DNA of 8,067 nt from Nitrososphaerota archaeon (GCA_016200035.1 JACQFM010000049.1:1-8067); one strand, 5' to 3'; positions 1-5,937 are shown, counted from the first letter of the stretch. Notes: generated from the sequence alone by a model not told the origin. A program made the numbers and translations.

Positions 1-637
1 CTTGATGGCATCTATACTTTATCTTTCTCTCATCTGCTATGTACTCATAAGCTTCAGCAGTATAGAGCTTGCCGCAAGCTGCACAAATGGGAAAGTATGG
101 AAGCGCCTCCTGGTACTTTTCTTGACCGACAAGCTCTGCAATTTTTTCACCTATTTTTTTGCTATTTACCAATATTGTGTGGATCTGTTCTTTGAGCAGT
201 CCGTTTTTGTAAGTATCAACACCTCTTTGAAATTTGTATTTGATGCCAAGCTTATCAAGTCCTTCAAGTAAGAGACTGCTCATGTGCGAACCATAAGAGT
301 CATGACAATCAAATGGGTCGGGGATAAAGGATACTGGTTTTGCTAAATGATCCTTTAACCAGTCGGGAAGTCCTTCGGGAATTTTTCTAAGACCATCTAG
401 ATCGTCTGAATATGCAATCAGCTCAGATTTGTAACCAAGGTTTTCTAATGCAAGTTTGACCCCATGTGCTCTTACTGCATCACCTAGGCTTCCAATGTGC
501 GGAATACCAGAAGCTCCAAGACCACTCTCTACTTTGAGCATACTAAGGTTACGGCCAAGTGTCTTTTCCCTCTCTACCAGCTCAAATGCAAGCTTGTCTA
601 TCCAGGTACCTCTGCCTATAATTTTCTGTTCTTCCAT
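1..637 (-). CDS. lysS: Class I lysyl-tRNA synthetase, N-terminal part (runs off the left edge)
   Basis: Charges tRNA-Lys with lysine in the cytoplasm. I translated the strand by hand: an ATG at 637 opens a frame with no stop down to base 2 (212 complete codons); the rest lies outside the window. Residues 38-50 carry the class I signature SGLGASGIPHIGS, with the HIGH-type motif at 47-50. A YSDDLDGL segment at 77-84 and DPFDCHDSYGSH at 107-118 fit the archaeal/spirochaete class I LysRS family rather than the class II enzyme. C185 and C188 (PICAACGKLY), with C210 near the edge, look like the start of the family's zinc-binding insertion. The KMSKS-type motif and anticodon-binding domain would be beyond the edge; the full family length is about 500-550 residues. 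The start codon overlaps the elp3 stop by one base (TAATG), so it is probably translated by coupling or reinitiation. Confidence 0.93.
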   Translation of the reverse strand, partial: MEEQKIIGRGTWIDKLAFELVEREKTLGRNLSMLKVESGLGASGIPHIGSLGDAVRAHGVKLALENLGYKSELIAYSDDLDGLRKIPEGLPDWLKDHLAKPVSFIPDPFDCHDSYGSHMSSLLLEGLDKLGIKYKFQRGVDTYKNGLLKEQIHTILVNSKKIGEKIAELVGQEKYQEALPYFPICAACGKLYTAEAYEYIADERKIKYRCHQ

Positions 638-2223
638 TATGATAATTCCTTTGACATGTATGGACCTAGAAGAGAGTAACCAATCCTTCGATAATATTCT
701 CTTGTGCCAACAGCACTGATTACAGCAAGTCTTTTTGAATCAAATTCTTCTCGCGATATTTTTTCAGCTTCTCTCATGAGGTTTTTGCCAAGGCCAAGAT
801 GTTGAACACTTTGTGTATCTCTTTCTCCAAGCCTGAGTGATTTGCCATAGACATGGAGTTCCCTTACGATGGCTGTATTCTTTGTTATTTCTTTTCTGTG
901 AGCCAAATCACTTGGCTTGCGTAATCTCAAAAAGGCAAAAATTCTATCTTGGGAATCATCATATGACAAGAAGACCTCATGCCCATGTGAAGACTGGTAA
1001 TCTTCTCTGTTCAATCTTATATCGTCAAGGTTAATTGCACCTTCAGAAAGACCAGCCTCGCGGCATCTTATGCATTTGCAGCTAAGATTTTGTTTTTTGA
1101 GATTTTTTTGAACAAGCTGACGGATGTTGCCAAGCTTAGGACCTGCAATTATCTGATCGGAGGATATTTCTCTTTGAACCCTCATTATCCTTACCCATCT
1201 TGGAACCATCTTTTTGATTTCCATTAAAACCTGTATCATGTCTTGATCCAAATATGGAATATAGTCACCTGATTTGAAAGACTCATACAGCTTGGTGTTT
1301 TCTAACACTAGGGTTGGATAGATCTTTAGCATGTCAGGTTTGAAAGCTGGATCGTCAAAGAGTTTTCTAAAGTCTGCAATGTCTTCTTTTGGACTCATTG
1401 TAGGAAGACCAGGCATCATATGAGCTACAATCTTGTATCCTGCATCTTTTGCTATGTGAAAAGACTCGATGACATCATTTAGTGTGTGACCTCGATTTAC
1501 AATCTCATAGACTTGCTCATGCAGGCTTTGTACTCCAATCTCCACTCTTGTAATCCCATAATCTAACATAAGGTCAACATGTTCTTTTTTACAGTACTCA
1601 GGTTTTGTCTCTACTGTAAATCCAACATTTCTTATTTTGGCAAGCTCGTTTTTCTTCTTGGCAGATTCTAAATCTGGAGAATCGAATCCGTTTATGGCAT
1701 CAAAACAAGATTTTATAAAATTCTGCTGATACTCATGAGGCATGAAAAGAAAGGTTCCACCAACAATAACAAGCTCTAGTTTTGTTCCATCATGTCCGTA
1801 CGCTTGAAGATGTCTTAGCTTATCAAGTATCTGCCTTTTTGGGTCGTATTCATTTTGTATGGCATTTTGAGTAGATGGTTCCATTCCTGTATAGCTATTT
1901 GGTGTGTTATACTCAACTCCACCAGGGCAGTAGGTGCATCTTCCATGGGGGCAAGCATATGGCTTTGGCATAAGGGCAATTACTGCAACGCCTGAGGCTG
2001 TCTTGACAGGTTTTCGTAAGAGCGCCTTTTGAAGTTTGATGAAATCTTGACCATTAACTTCTGCAAGGATCTCATAGTTTCTAGGAATTCTTTCAAGTGA
2101 ATATTTTGTACAGATTTTTTTTATCTCTTTTTTTACTTCCTTTCTTGTAGGGTTGGGAATTGTAAGTAGGTTCTGCGAGATTTCAAGACATGCCTGCTCA
2201 AATGACGTTCTTGATTTTTGCAC
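637..2223 (-). CDS. elp3: Elp3 family radical SAM / GNAT tRNA U34 modifying enzyme
   Basis: Archaeal Elp3 (528 aa). The family uses acetyl-CoA and a radical SAM centre to make carboxymethyl-type modifications at wobble U34 of tRNAs; in archaea it works without the other Elongator subunits. Seen here: an N-terminal tRNA-binding basic region (about 1-75); the radical SAM cluster motif C91-x4-C96-x2-C99 (CPHGRCTYCPGG); TIM-barrel motifs GGTFLF (155-160) and VEIGVQS (227-233); a Cys-rich zinc site C382/C384/C387; and a C-terminal GNAT domain with the acetyl-CoA loop QHLGLGKNL (474-482) and the Y510/Y511 and Y517 region. Length is normal for a prokaryotic Elp3. The start is GTG at 2223: a TAG stands in frame three codons upstream and the next Met is residue 85. 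A TATA-like box lies 26 nt upstream, suggesting a leaderless mRNA. It is followed by lysS with a one-base overlap. Confidence 0.95.
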   Translation of the reverse strand: MQKSRTSFEQACLEISQNLLTIPNPTRKEVKKEIKKICTKYSLERIPRNYEILAEVNGQDFIKLQKALLRKPVKTASGVAVIALMPKPYACPHGRCTYCPGGVEYNTPNSYTGMEPSTQNAIQNEYDPKRQILDKLRHLQAYGHDGTKLELVIVGGTFLFMPHEYQQNFIKSCFDAINGFDSPDLESAKKKNELAKIRNVGFTVETKPEYCKKEHVDLMLDYGITRVEIGVQSLHEQVYEIVNRGHTLNDVIESFHIAKDAGYKIVAHMMPGLPTMSPKEDIADFRKLFDDPAFKPDMLKIYPTLVLENTKLYESFKSGDYIPYLDQDMIQVLMEIKKMVPRWVRIMRVQREISSDQIIAGPKLGNIRQLVQKNLKKQNLSCKCIRCREAGLSEGAINLDDIRLNREDYQSSHGHEVFLSYDDSQDRIFAFLRLRKPSDLAHRKEITKNTAIVRELHVYGKSLRLGERDTQSVQHLGLGKNLMREAEKISREEFDSKRLAVISAVGTREYYRRIGYSLLGPYMSKELS

Positions 2224-2245
2224 TAGTTTCTAGCACAAAAATGGG

Positions 2246-2252
2246 TATTAAA
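2246..2252 (-). promoter_or_regulatory. TATA-like box for elp3-lysS
   Basis: On the minus strand this reads TTTAATA, centred about 26 nt before the GTG start of elp3. That is the spacing expected for an archaeal TATA box when transcription begins at the start codon (leaderless mRNA). It sits in the 100-nt gap between purM and elp3, which otherwise shows no gene. Assigned by eye from position and composition; no transcription start is known. Confidence 0.45.
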
Positions 2253-2323
2253 TTCTAATGTTAAAACTCTAAAACATCATTTATGGTTCCAAAATGTCTT
2301 CTTTTAGTTGCTCAACGCATCAA

Positions 2324-3346
2324 TTACGCAATTTTAAGCGAGTTTACAAAGACTCCCTTTTTCTCTATTATGCTACCAATCGGCCTGCTTTTTAGGCCGT
2401 GTTTTTTGAAAATCTCCTCGATTCGTTCCTCTTCCTCCTCTGGCACTATGAGACAAAAACCGATGCCCATGTTGAAGGTCTTGTACATCTCAGCCTTTTC
2501 TACATCTTGGTCTTCTATCATTTGAAATATTTGTGGCGGATCTGGCATGTTATCAAGTAAATAGCCAGTTTTTTTGAGTCGAAGAAGCTTCGTAAAGGAG
2601 CCGCCTGTTATATGAGCTAGGCCATGTACGTCGCATTCATCTAGTGCCTCAAGGACTGGTCTTGCATAGATTTGAGTTGGCTCCAAAAGAACATCGCCAA
2701 GAGTGCCCAACCCCTTAATTCTGTCCTTGAGCGAGTATTTTGAAAGTAATACCTTCCTTGCCAGAGAGTATCCGTTAGAGTGAAGACCACTGCTATTGAT
2801 GCCAATTATTATATCACCTGGGGTTACCATGTCTCCAAGTACCATTTCATTTTTAGAAAGTATTCCTACTACCATCCCAACAAGATCAAATGCAAAGTCC
2901 TTTCCTGATATTACATCAGGCATTATTGAAGTCTCGCCTCCAACTATTGGCACTTGGGCCTTTTTTGCGCCCCTTACTAATCCCTGAACAATTTTTTTAA
3001 AAATCTCTTCATTGTTTCTATTTGCTGCTATGTAATCGACAAATGATATTGGTGTAGCTCCGATGCAAATTATGTCATTTACGTTCATTGCAACACAATC
3101 AATTCCTATTGTGTCGTATTTTTTCATCATCTGTGATATTATGACCTTGGTTCCCACGCCATCTGTGTGCATTGCCAAAAGCTTGCCCCCAGAAATTTCT
3201 ACGATGCCAGCGTAATGACCAAACCCAGATGCTATACGCGCTCTCTTTTGCAGTTTGTGGGTTGATGTGATGAGTCTGCCAATTGTTGCTTGAGTTTGCT
3301 TTATTTTCTTAATATCAACCCCAGCATCTTTGTATGTTAGTCCCAA
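2324..3346 (-). CDS. purM: Phosphoribosylformylglycinamidine cyclo-ligase (AIR synthetase)
   Basis: Fifth step of de novo purine synthesis: ATP-dependent ring closure of FGAM to aminoimidazole ribonucleotide, in the cytoplasm. The 340-residue protein has the family hallmarks in order: YKDAGVDI (5-12), MHTDGVGTK (59-67), MNVNDI (87-92), VGGETSIMPD (135-144), the glycine-rich SSGLHSNGYSL (185-195) and AHITGGSFTKLLR (244-256). The last follows the archaeal form of the motif rather than the bacterial GGGxxENxPR. NMGIGF (292-297) closes the second domain. Length is normal. The start is TTG at 3346: an in-frame TAG lies five codons upstream and YKDAGVDI is normally within a few residues of the N-terminus, so no other start fits. 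No other purine gene is adjacent. An inverted repeat covers the presumed TATA region upstream, which hints at regulation. Confidence 0.95.
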   Translation of the reverse strand: MGLTYKDAGVDIKKIKQTQATIGRLITSTHKLQKRARIASGFGHYAGIVEISGGKLLAMHTDGVGTKVIISQMMKKYDTIGIDCVAMNVNDIICIGATPISFVDYIAANRNNEEIFKKIVQGLVRGAKKAQVPIVGGETSIMPDVISGKDFAFDLVGMVVGILSKNEMVLGDMVTPGDIIIGINSSGLHSNGYSLARKVLLSKYSLKDRIKGLGTLGDVLLEPTQIYARPVLEALDECDVHGLAHITGGSFTKLLRLKKTGYLLDNMPDPPQIFQMIEDQDVEKAEMYKTFNMGIGFCLIVPEEEEERIEEIFKKHGLKSRPIGSIIEKKGVFVNSLKIA

Positions 3347-3360
3347 CGGTTGTTGATCCT

Positions 3361-3381
3361 ATTCTTTTAAAATAAAAGAAT
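3361..3381. promoter_or_regulatory. Perfect 9-bp inverted repeat over the purM promoter
   Basis: Arms ATTCTTTTA (3361-3369) and TAAAAGAAT (3373-3381) are exact reverse complements around a 3-nt AAA centre. It lies 15 to 35 nt upstream of the purM TTG start, where an archaeal TATA box would be for a leaderless or short-leader mRNA; the minus strand reads TATTTTAA through the middle. It may be a repressor operator that includes the TATA box, or simply an AT-rich promoter with chance symmetry. As an RNA hairpin it would be weak. Confidence 0.45.
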
Positions 3382-3427
3382 TTGTATGTACTAAAGATTA
3401 AATATAATATATTATGTATAAAATATA

Positions 3428-4159
3428 CTACATATACATGCCTGCATCTGATTTTCTTGCCTCTGAATACTTTTCAGAAAGCTCTTTGAAGTCATGGCCT
3501 ATTTGTTCTGACTGTCTTCTGAGATCTGAAACGTCTATCTTTGTCTCATATGACCTGTTGATGGCATCTACAAGAGTTGCAGCAGCCACAGGATCTGGTT
3601 TTTTTGGATTTGCTCTTACAAGTAGAGTTACACCACGTATCTTTCGTATGAGACACTCGTTTAGTATGGCCCCTGCAATTCCCATCACAAAACCTTGGGG
3701 AATCATTTCTATACCTTTGTCTGCCATGATTCTACAAAGGTCTTCTTCTGCAGCACAAAATGCTTTCTTATCGTGCTCTTCATCGCTTGCCACACCGTCT
3801 ATTATGACTATTTCATTTGAGCCATTTTTTTCAGCCCAATCAAGAATTGATGAAGCAATTGTGTAAAGACCTTCAGTGCGTAAAGTTATTTCACAAATTA
3901 TTCCACAAATGGTTCCCTTTTTGTTTGAGTAGAAGCGAAATGGATGTCTGAGCCTCCCTCTAATAAAAACCGTAGCTGGAGGAAGATACTTTGATCGCAT
4001 ATATCCAATCTCTTTCATCTTTAATTTTTCAATAATATATCCAACAGCAATGGAGCCGGCAAGTCCAGCGCCTACAAAACCTGCAAAAATTATTGGGTTG
4101 TTAAACTTTATCTTTTCAATCTCAAAGACTTCGGCTTCAGGAAAGCCGTTTCTTGGCAT
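3428..4159 (-). CDS. PAC2 family protein (archaeal proteasome assembly chaperone / activator-like)
   Basis: A 243-residue member of the PAC2 (DUF75) family, related to eukaryotic PAC1/PAC2 and archaeal PbaA/PbaB, which bind the alpha ring of the 20S proteasome. Seen: the opening strand-loop-helix FAGFVGAGLAGSIAVGYII (25-43) followed by the KYLPP segment (57-61); the central IVIIDGVA strand (117-124); the PQGFVMGIAGAIL turn (154-166), typical of the family's glycine-rich second half; and a charged, probably helical C-terminal region (about 195-235). The protein ends in Met-Tyr-Met, which fits an HbYX (hydrophobic-Tyr-any) proteasome-docking tail. The ATG at 4159 is 23 nt after the stop of the winged-helix gene, with a short purine-rich CAAGG just before it, so the two probably share a transcript. 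The exact role (chaperone, activator or adaptor) is inferred from the family only. Confidence 0.85.
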   Translation of the reverse strand: MPRNGFPEAEVFEIEKIKFNNPIIFAGFVGAGLAGSIAVGYIIEKLKMKEIGYMRSKYLPPATVFIRGRLRHPFRFYSNKKGTICGIICEITLRTEGLYTIASSILDWAEKNGSNEIVIIDGVASDEEHDKKAFCAAEEDLCRIMADKGIEMIPQGFVMGIAGAILNECLIRKIRGVTLLVRANPKKPDPVAAATLVDAINRSYETKIDVSDLRRQSEQIGHDFKELSEKYSEARKSDAGMYM

Positions 4160-4182
4160 CCTTGTTGTGAAAGATTATCTGC

Positions 4183-4527
4183 CTAATTACTTTTCTGCGT
4201 AAACAATTCCAGCATTGTTCTACCTTTGTCTGTAATAGAATAAACCATGTTTGAGCCAACTGCCATCTTTGTCACAAAACTATATGTCACACAAAGATGT
4301 AGGTAATTTAAAAAGGACTTTTTCATTCGTATATTCGATTTTACATACAGATCTGAAAAGGTCATAGGGTTACATCTAAGCTGGTATAAGAGCTTTAGAA
4401 GAGAAATAGTGCTAAAGTCACGAGCACGCGCCTTTACAGAATCCAAAACCTGCTCATCTCTAGTTATAATAAAGTCTGAAAACTGGTCGGCCACCTCAAC
4501 TGGAAGGTATGTCATTCTTGTCTTCAT
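4183..4527 (-). CDS. Small winged-helix DNA-binding protein, probable transcription regulator
   Basis: A 114-residue protein that is essentially one winged-helix domain. A leading segment (1-38) contains a likely helix. This is followed by a helix around ISLLKLLYQL (41-50), a turn PMTFSDLYVKS (54-64), a likely recognition helix RMKKSFLNYLHLCV (67-80), and a beta-wing FVTKMAVGSNMVYSIT (84-99). It ends with KGRTMLELF (101-109), the usual close of archaeal wHTH proteins of the ArnR/PadR-like kind. No ligand-binding or metal-binding domain is visible. A perfect inverted repeat touches its ATG and covers the presumed transcription start, as in archaeal autorepression. It lies 23 nt upstream of the PAC2 gene in the same direction and faces the RAM-domain gene across a divergent region. 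The exact family and its targets are not recognised. Confidence 0.8.
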   Translation of the reverse strand: MKTRMTYLPVEVADQFSDFIITRDEQVLDSVKARARDFSTISLLKLLYQLRCNPMTFSDLYVKSNIRMKKSFLNYLHLCVTYSFVTKMAVGSNMVYSITDKGRTMLELFTQKSN

Positions 4528-4549
4528 GTTACCGTAATGGTACGGTAAC
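4528..4549. promoter_or_regulatory. Perfect 9-bp inverted repeat abutting the regulator start: probable operator
   Basis: Arms GTTACCGTA (4528-4536) and TACGGTAAC (4541-4549) are exact reverse complements around ATGG. The repeat directly adjoins the ATG of the winged-helix gene (4527) and lies between that start and its TATA-like box. A bound protein would therefore cover the transcription start, the usual place for an archaeal repressor. Its GC-containing arms stand out from the surrounding AT-rich DNA. The simplest reading is an autoregulatory site for the adjacent winged-helix protein; which protein binds is inference. Confidence 0.65.
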
Positions 4550-4554
4550 TTACC

Positions 4555-4562
4555 TTATTAAT
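4555..4562 (-). promoter_or_regulatory. TATA-like box for the winged-helix / PAC2 operon
   Basis: Reads ATTAATAA on the minus strand, centred about 31 nt upstream of the ATG at 4527. A start site about 26 nt downstream would give a leader of only a few bases and would fall inside the inverted repeat at 4528-4549. Assigned by composition and spacing only. Confidence 0.45.
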
Positions 4563-4563
4563 C

Positions 4564-4589
4564 TTAGCTCGAAAATTTTTTTGAGCTAA
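4564..4589. repeat. 26-nt near-palindrome in the divergent intergenic region
   Basis: Outer arms TTAGCTC (4564-4570) and GAGCTAA (4583-4589) are exact reverse complements. The inner bases continue the symmetry (one G-T wobble, then four A-T pairs) to a 2-nt centre. Six bases further on is a run of eight T (4596-4603), so on the plus strand it resembles a hairpin-plus-T-tract terminator. No plus-strand gene ends here, so a protein-binding site, or a stop for antisense or readthrough transcription, is more plausible. It lies midway between the two outward promoters. Confidence 0.5.
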
Positions 4590-4619
4590 CTAGGATTTTT
4601 TTTCAACAATTTCAATTTG

Positions 4620-4627
4620 TTTTTATT
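4620..4627 (+). promoter_or_regulatory. TATA-like box for the RAM-domain gene
   Basis: Reads TTTTTATT, centred about 26 nt before the GTG at 4649. This matches leaderless spacing and is the main reason to prefer that GTG over the TTG at 4640. A purine-rich GGAAAAGG (4631-4638) lies between and could act as a ribosome-binding site for the same GTG if there is a leader. Confidence 0.4.
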
Positions 4628-4648
4628 CAAGGAAAAGGATTGGACCTT

Positions 4649-4885
4649 GTGCACAGCGCCTTTGTTTTAATGAATGCTGAACTAGGCAAAGAAAACAAAC
4701 TGGTATCAGAATTAAGACAGATCCCAAATGTCAAAGAGGTTTATCCTGTCTATGGTGTCTATGACGTGGTAATGGAGATAGAGGCAGATTCAATGGAGAC
4801 TCTGCGTGAAACTATAACAAACCAAGTGCGCAAAATTGACGGCATCAAGTCCACTTTGACTATGATAATTGTAAAAGACCAATGA
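4649..4885 (+). CDS. Stand-alone Lrp/AsnC ligand-binding (RAM) domain protein
   Basis: A 78-residue protein consisting only of the alpha-beta RAM domain that forms the C-terminal effector-binding half of Lrp/AsnC regulators. Seen: a first strand HSAFVLMNAELG (2-13), helix ENKLVSELRQIPNV (15-28), strands KEVYPVYGVYDVVMEIEA (29-46) with the conserved turn GVYD, helix SMETLRETITNQVRKI (48-63), and a last strand KSTLTMIIV (67-75). No helix-turn-helix is present, which is normal for the many archaeal lone RAM proteins. These assemble as dimers or octamers and may bind amino acids or associate with full-length Lrp proteins. The frame stays open upstream to a TTG at 4640 (81 aa). I prefer the GTG at 4649 because of TATA spacing and because strand 1 normally begins right at the N-terminus. 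It is divergent from the winged-helix gene and 47 nt upstream of the exchanger gene. Confidence 0.85.
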   Translation: MHSAFVLMNAELGKENKLVSELRQIPNVKEVYPVYGVYDVVMEIEADSMETLRETITNQVRKIDGIKSTLTMIIVKDQ

Positions 4886-4901
4886 TCGCCAAAAATAATG
4901 G

Positions 4902-4909
4902 CTTATAAC
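4902..4909 (+). promoter_or_regulatory. TATA-like box for the cation exchanger gene
   Basis: Reads CTTATAAC, centred about 27 nt before the TTG at 4933, again the leaderless archaeal spacing. It lies in the 47-nt gap after the RAM-domain gene, so the exchanger may have its own promoter besides readthrough from upstream. Confidence 0.4.
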
Positions 4910-4932
4910 AACGTGCCGAAGTAGGGAAGAAA

Positions 4933-5937
4933 TTGGTTGACAGCTCACTATCTTTGCTTGGCTGGCTGGGCGAGCTTGTGTTTGCAAGCTGGCTTTTGTC
5001 ATATGGCGCAGAGCATCTTGCTGAAAGATGGGGGGCAAGGTTTGTCGGAAGAACACTCCTTAGTATTGCGACTACTCTTCCAGAAATAGCAATTGTGGTA
5101 TATGCTGCAAAAGATGGTTCTTATGAAATAGCTATTGGTTCTGCACTTGGCAGCAATCTCTTGATGATGACACTTGGTCTGTCAATTATGTTAATTATTG
5201 CCACAACAAAACTATCACAAGCACCTCTAAAATTTATTGATGTAAAAGAATTCAAACTAGACAAAATTCTTCTAATTGTAACAGCTGTTGTTGGAGCGGG
5301 CCTGTTTATCGATGGCTATGATTTTCTTGATGGCATAATCTTCACTGGATTGTTTGTAGCCTACATTTATCTTGCATATCGCGAGATGAGACAGGAAAAG
5401 GAGAAGGAAACTCTAGGAAGTAAAGTACACGCAGATAAGAGTCAAATGTCAAAGAAGCACTTTGCCAAAGCCATGATAGTCTTCATTGTAGGTACTGCAG
5501 GAATTTTTATCGGAGCAGAACCTTTTGTTCATTCACTTGGGGGGCTAGCAATAGAAAGTGGAATATCAGTAGCTATTCTTGCAATCATAATTAGTCCAAT
5601 TGCTGGCGAGATGCCAGAGAAAATATCTATGATAATTTTGGCACGCAAGGGTGCGACAGGTGCTTCGATTGCAGTGGCAAACGTGCTTGGTTCAAAGATT
5701 CTAAATAATACATTACTTCTTTCCGTAGCAGTTTTTGCTGCAATGGCAACTGGTGGATTTTTTGAAAAAATTCCAAACACTCGACTTTTGGAAGATCAGA
5801 TGATCCTAGTGACAGTAATTACAATGATTGCACTAATCCCAATGTTTAGAAATAAACTTGGTCTATCTAGTGGAGTTCTACTCCTAATTTTATATGCAGT
5901 TGGAATAGGTCTGCAATTTGTGTTGCCATTTTTCTAA
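4933..5937 (+). CDS. CaCA family cation exchanger (Na+/Ca2+ exchanger-like membrane protein)
   Basis: A 334-residue integral membrane protein with about ten hydrophobic segments in two halves joined by a charged cytoplasm-like loop (about 150-178), the usual plan of prokaryotic Na+/Ca2+ or Ca2+/H+ exchangers. The first alpha-repeat is recognisable: GRTLLSIATTLPEIAIV (39-55) with the ion-binding type Glu E51, then IAIGSALGSNLLM (67-79). The second repeat has SPIAGEMPEKISMI (221-234), with E229 matching E51, and VANVLGSKILNNTLL (248-262). The usual TS before the Glu motif and the Asn of GSN are replaced by GE and Lys, so ion choice is uncertain. The start is TTG at 4933: an in-frame TAA is at 4906 and no earlier start exists; TTG 4954 is an alternative. 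It overlaps the convergent PmbA-type gene by 4 bp at the stop codons. Confidence 0.85.
   Translation: MVDSSLSLLGWLGELVFASWLLSYGAEHLAERWGARFVGRTLLSIATTLPEIAIVVYAAKDGSYEIAIGSALGSNLLMMTLGLSIMLIIATTKLSQAPLKFIDVKEFKLDKILLIVTAVVGAGLFIDGYDFLDGIIFTGLFVAYIYLAYREMRQEKEKETLGSKVHADKSQMSKKHFAKAMIVFIVGTAGIFIGAEPFVHSLGGLAIESGISVAILAIIISPIAGEMPEKISMIILARKGATGASIAVANVLGSKILNNTLLLSVAVFAAMATGGFFEKIPNTRLLEDQMILVTVITMIALIPMFRNKLGLSSGVLLLILYAVGIGLQFVLPFF

Noticed and set aside
2..271. Plus-strand 89-codon open frame
   Set aside because: It lies opposite the clearly conserved class I LysRS coding frame and shows no recognisable domain; it is a shadow frame.
2224..2323. Possible small RNA or tRNA in the purM-elp3 gap
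   Set aside because: No cloverleaf, no stable stem and no conserved RNA motif is visible; the gap is explained by a promoter and a short 3' region.
3414..3436. AT-rich imperfect hairpin around the PAC2 stop codon (TATGTATA / TATAC-T-ACATA)
   Set aside because: It could look like a terminator, but it is made almost only of A and T with a bulged base. Such symmetry is common in this composition and archaeal termination does not need hairpins.
3414..3866. Plus-strand 150-codon open frame opposite the PAC2 gene
   Set aside because: Longest shadow frame in the window, but the minus-strand frame matches PAC2 across its whole length, and the plus frame has no recognisable motif.
4160..4182. Separate promoter for the PAC2 gene in the 23-nt gap (GATAATC)
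   Set aside because: The AT-rich element is only about 17 nt from the ATG, too close for a normal archaeal TATA box with a leaderless start; co-transcription with the upstream gene is simpler.
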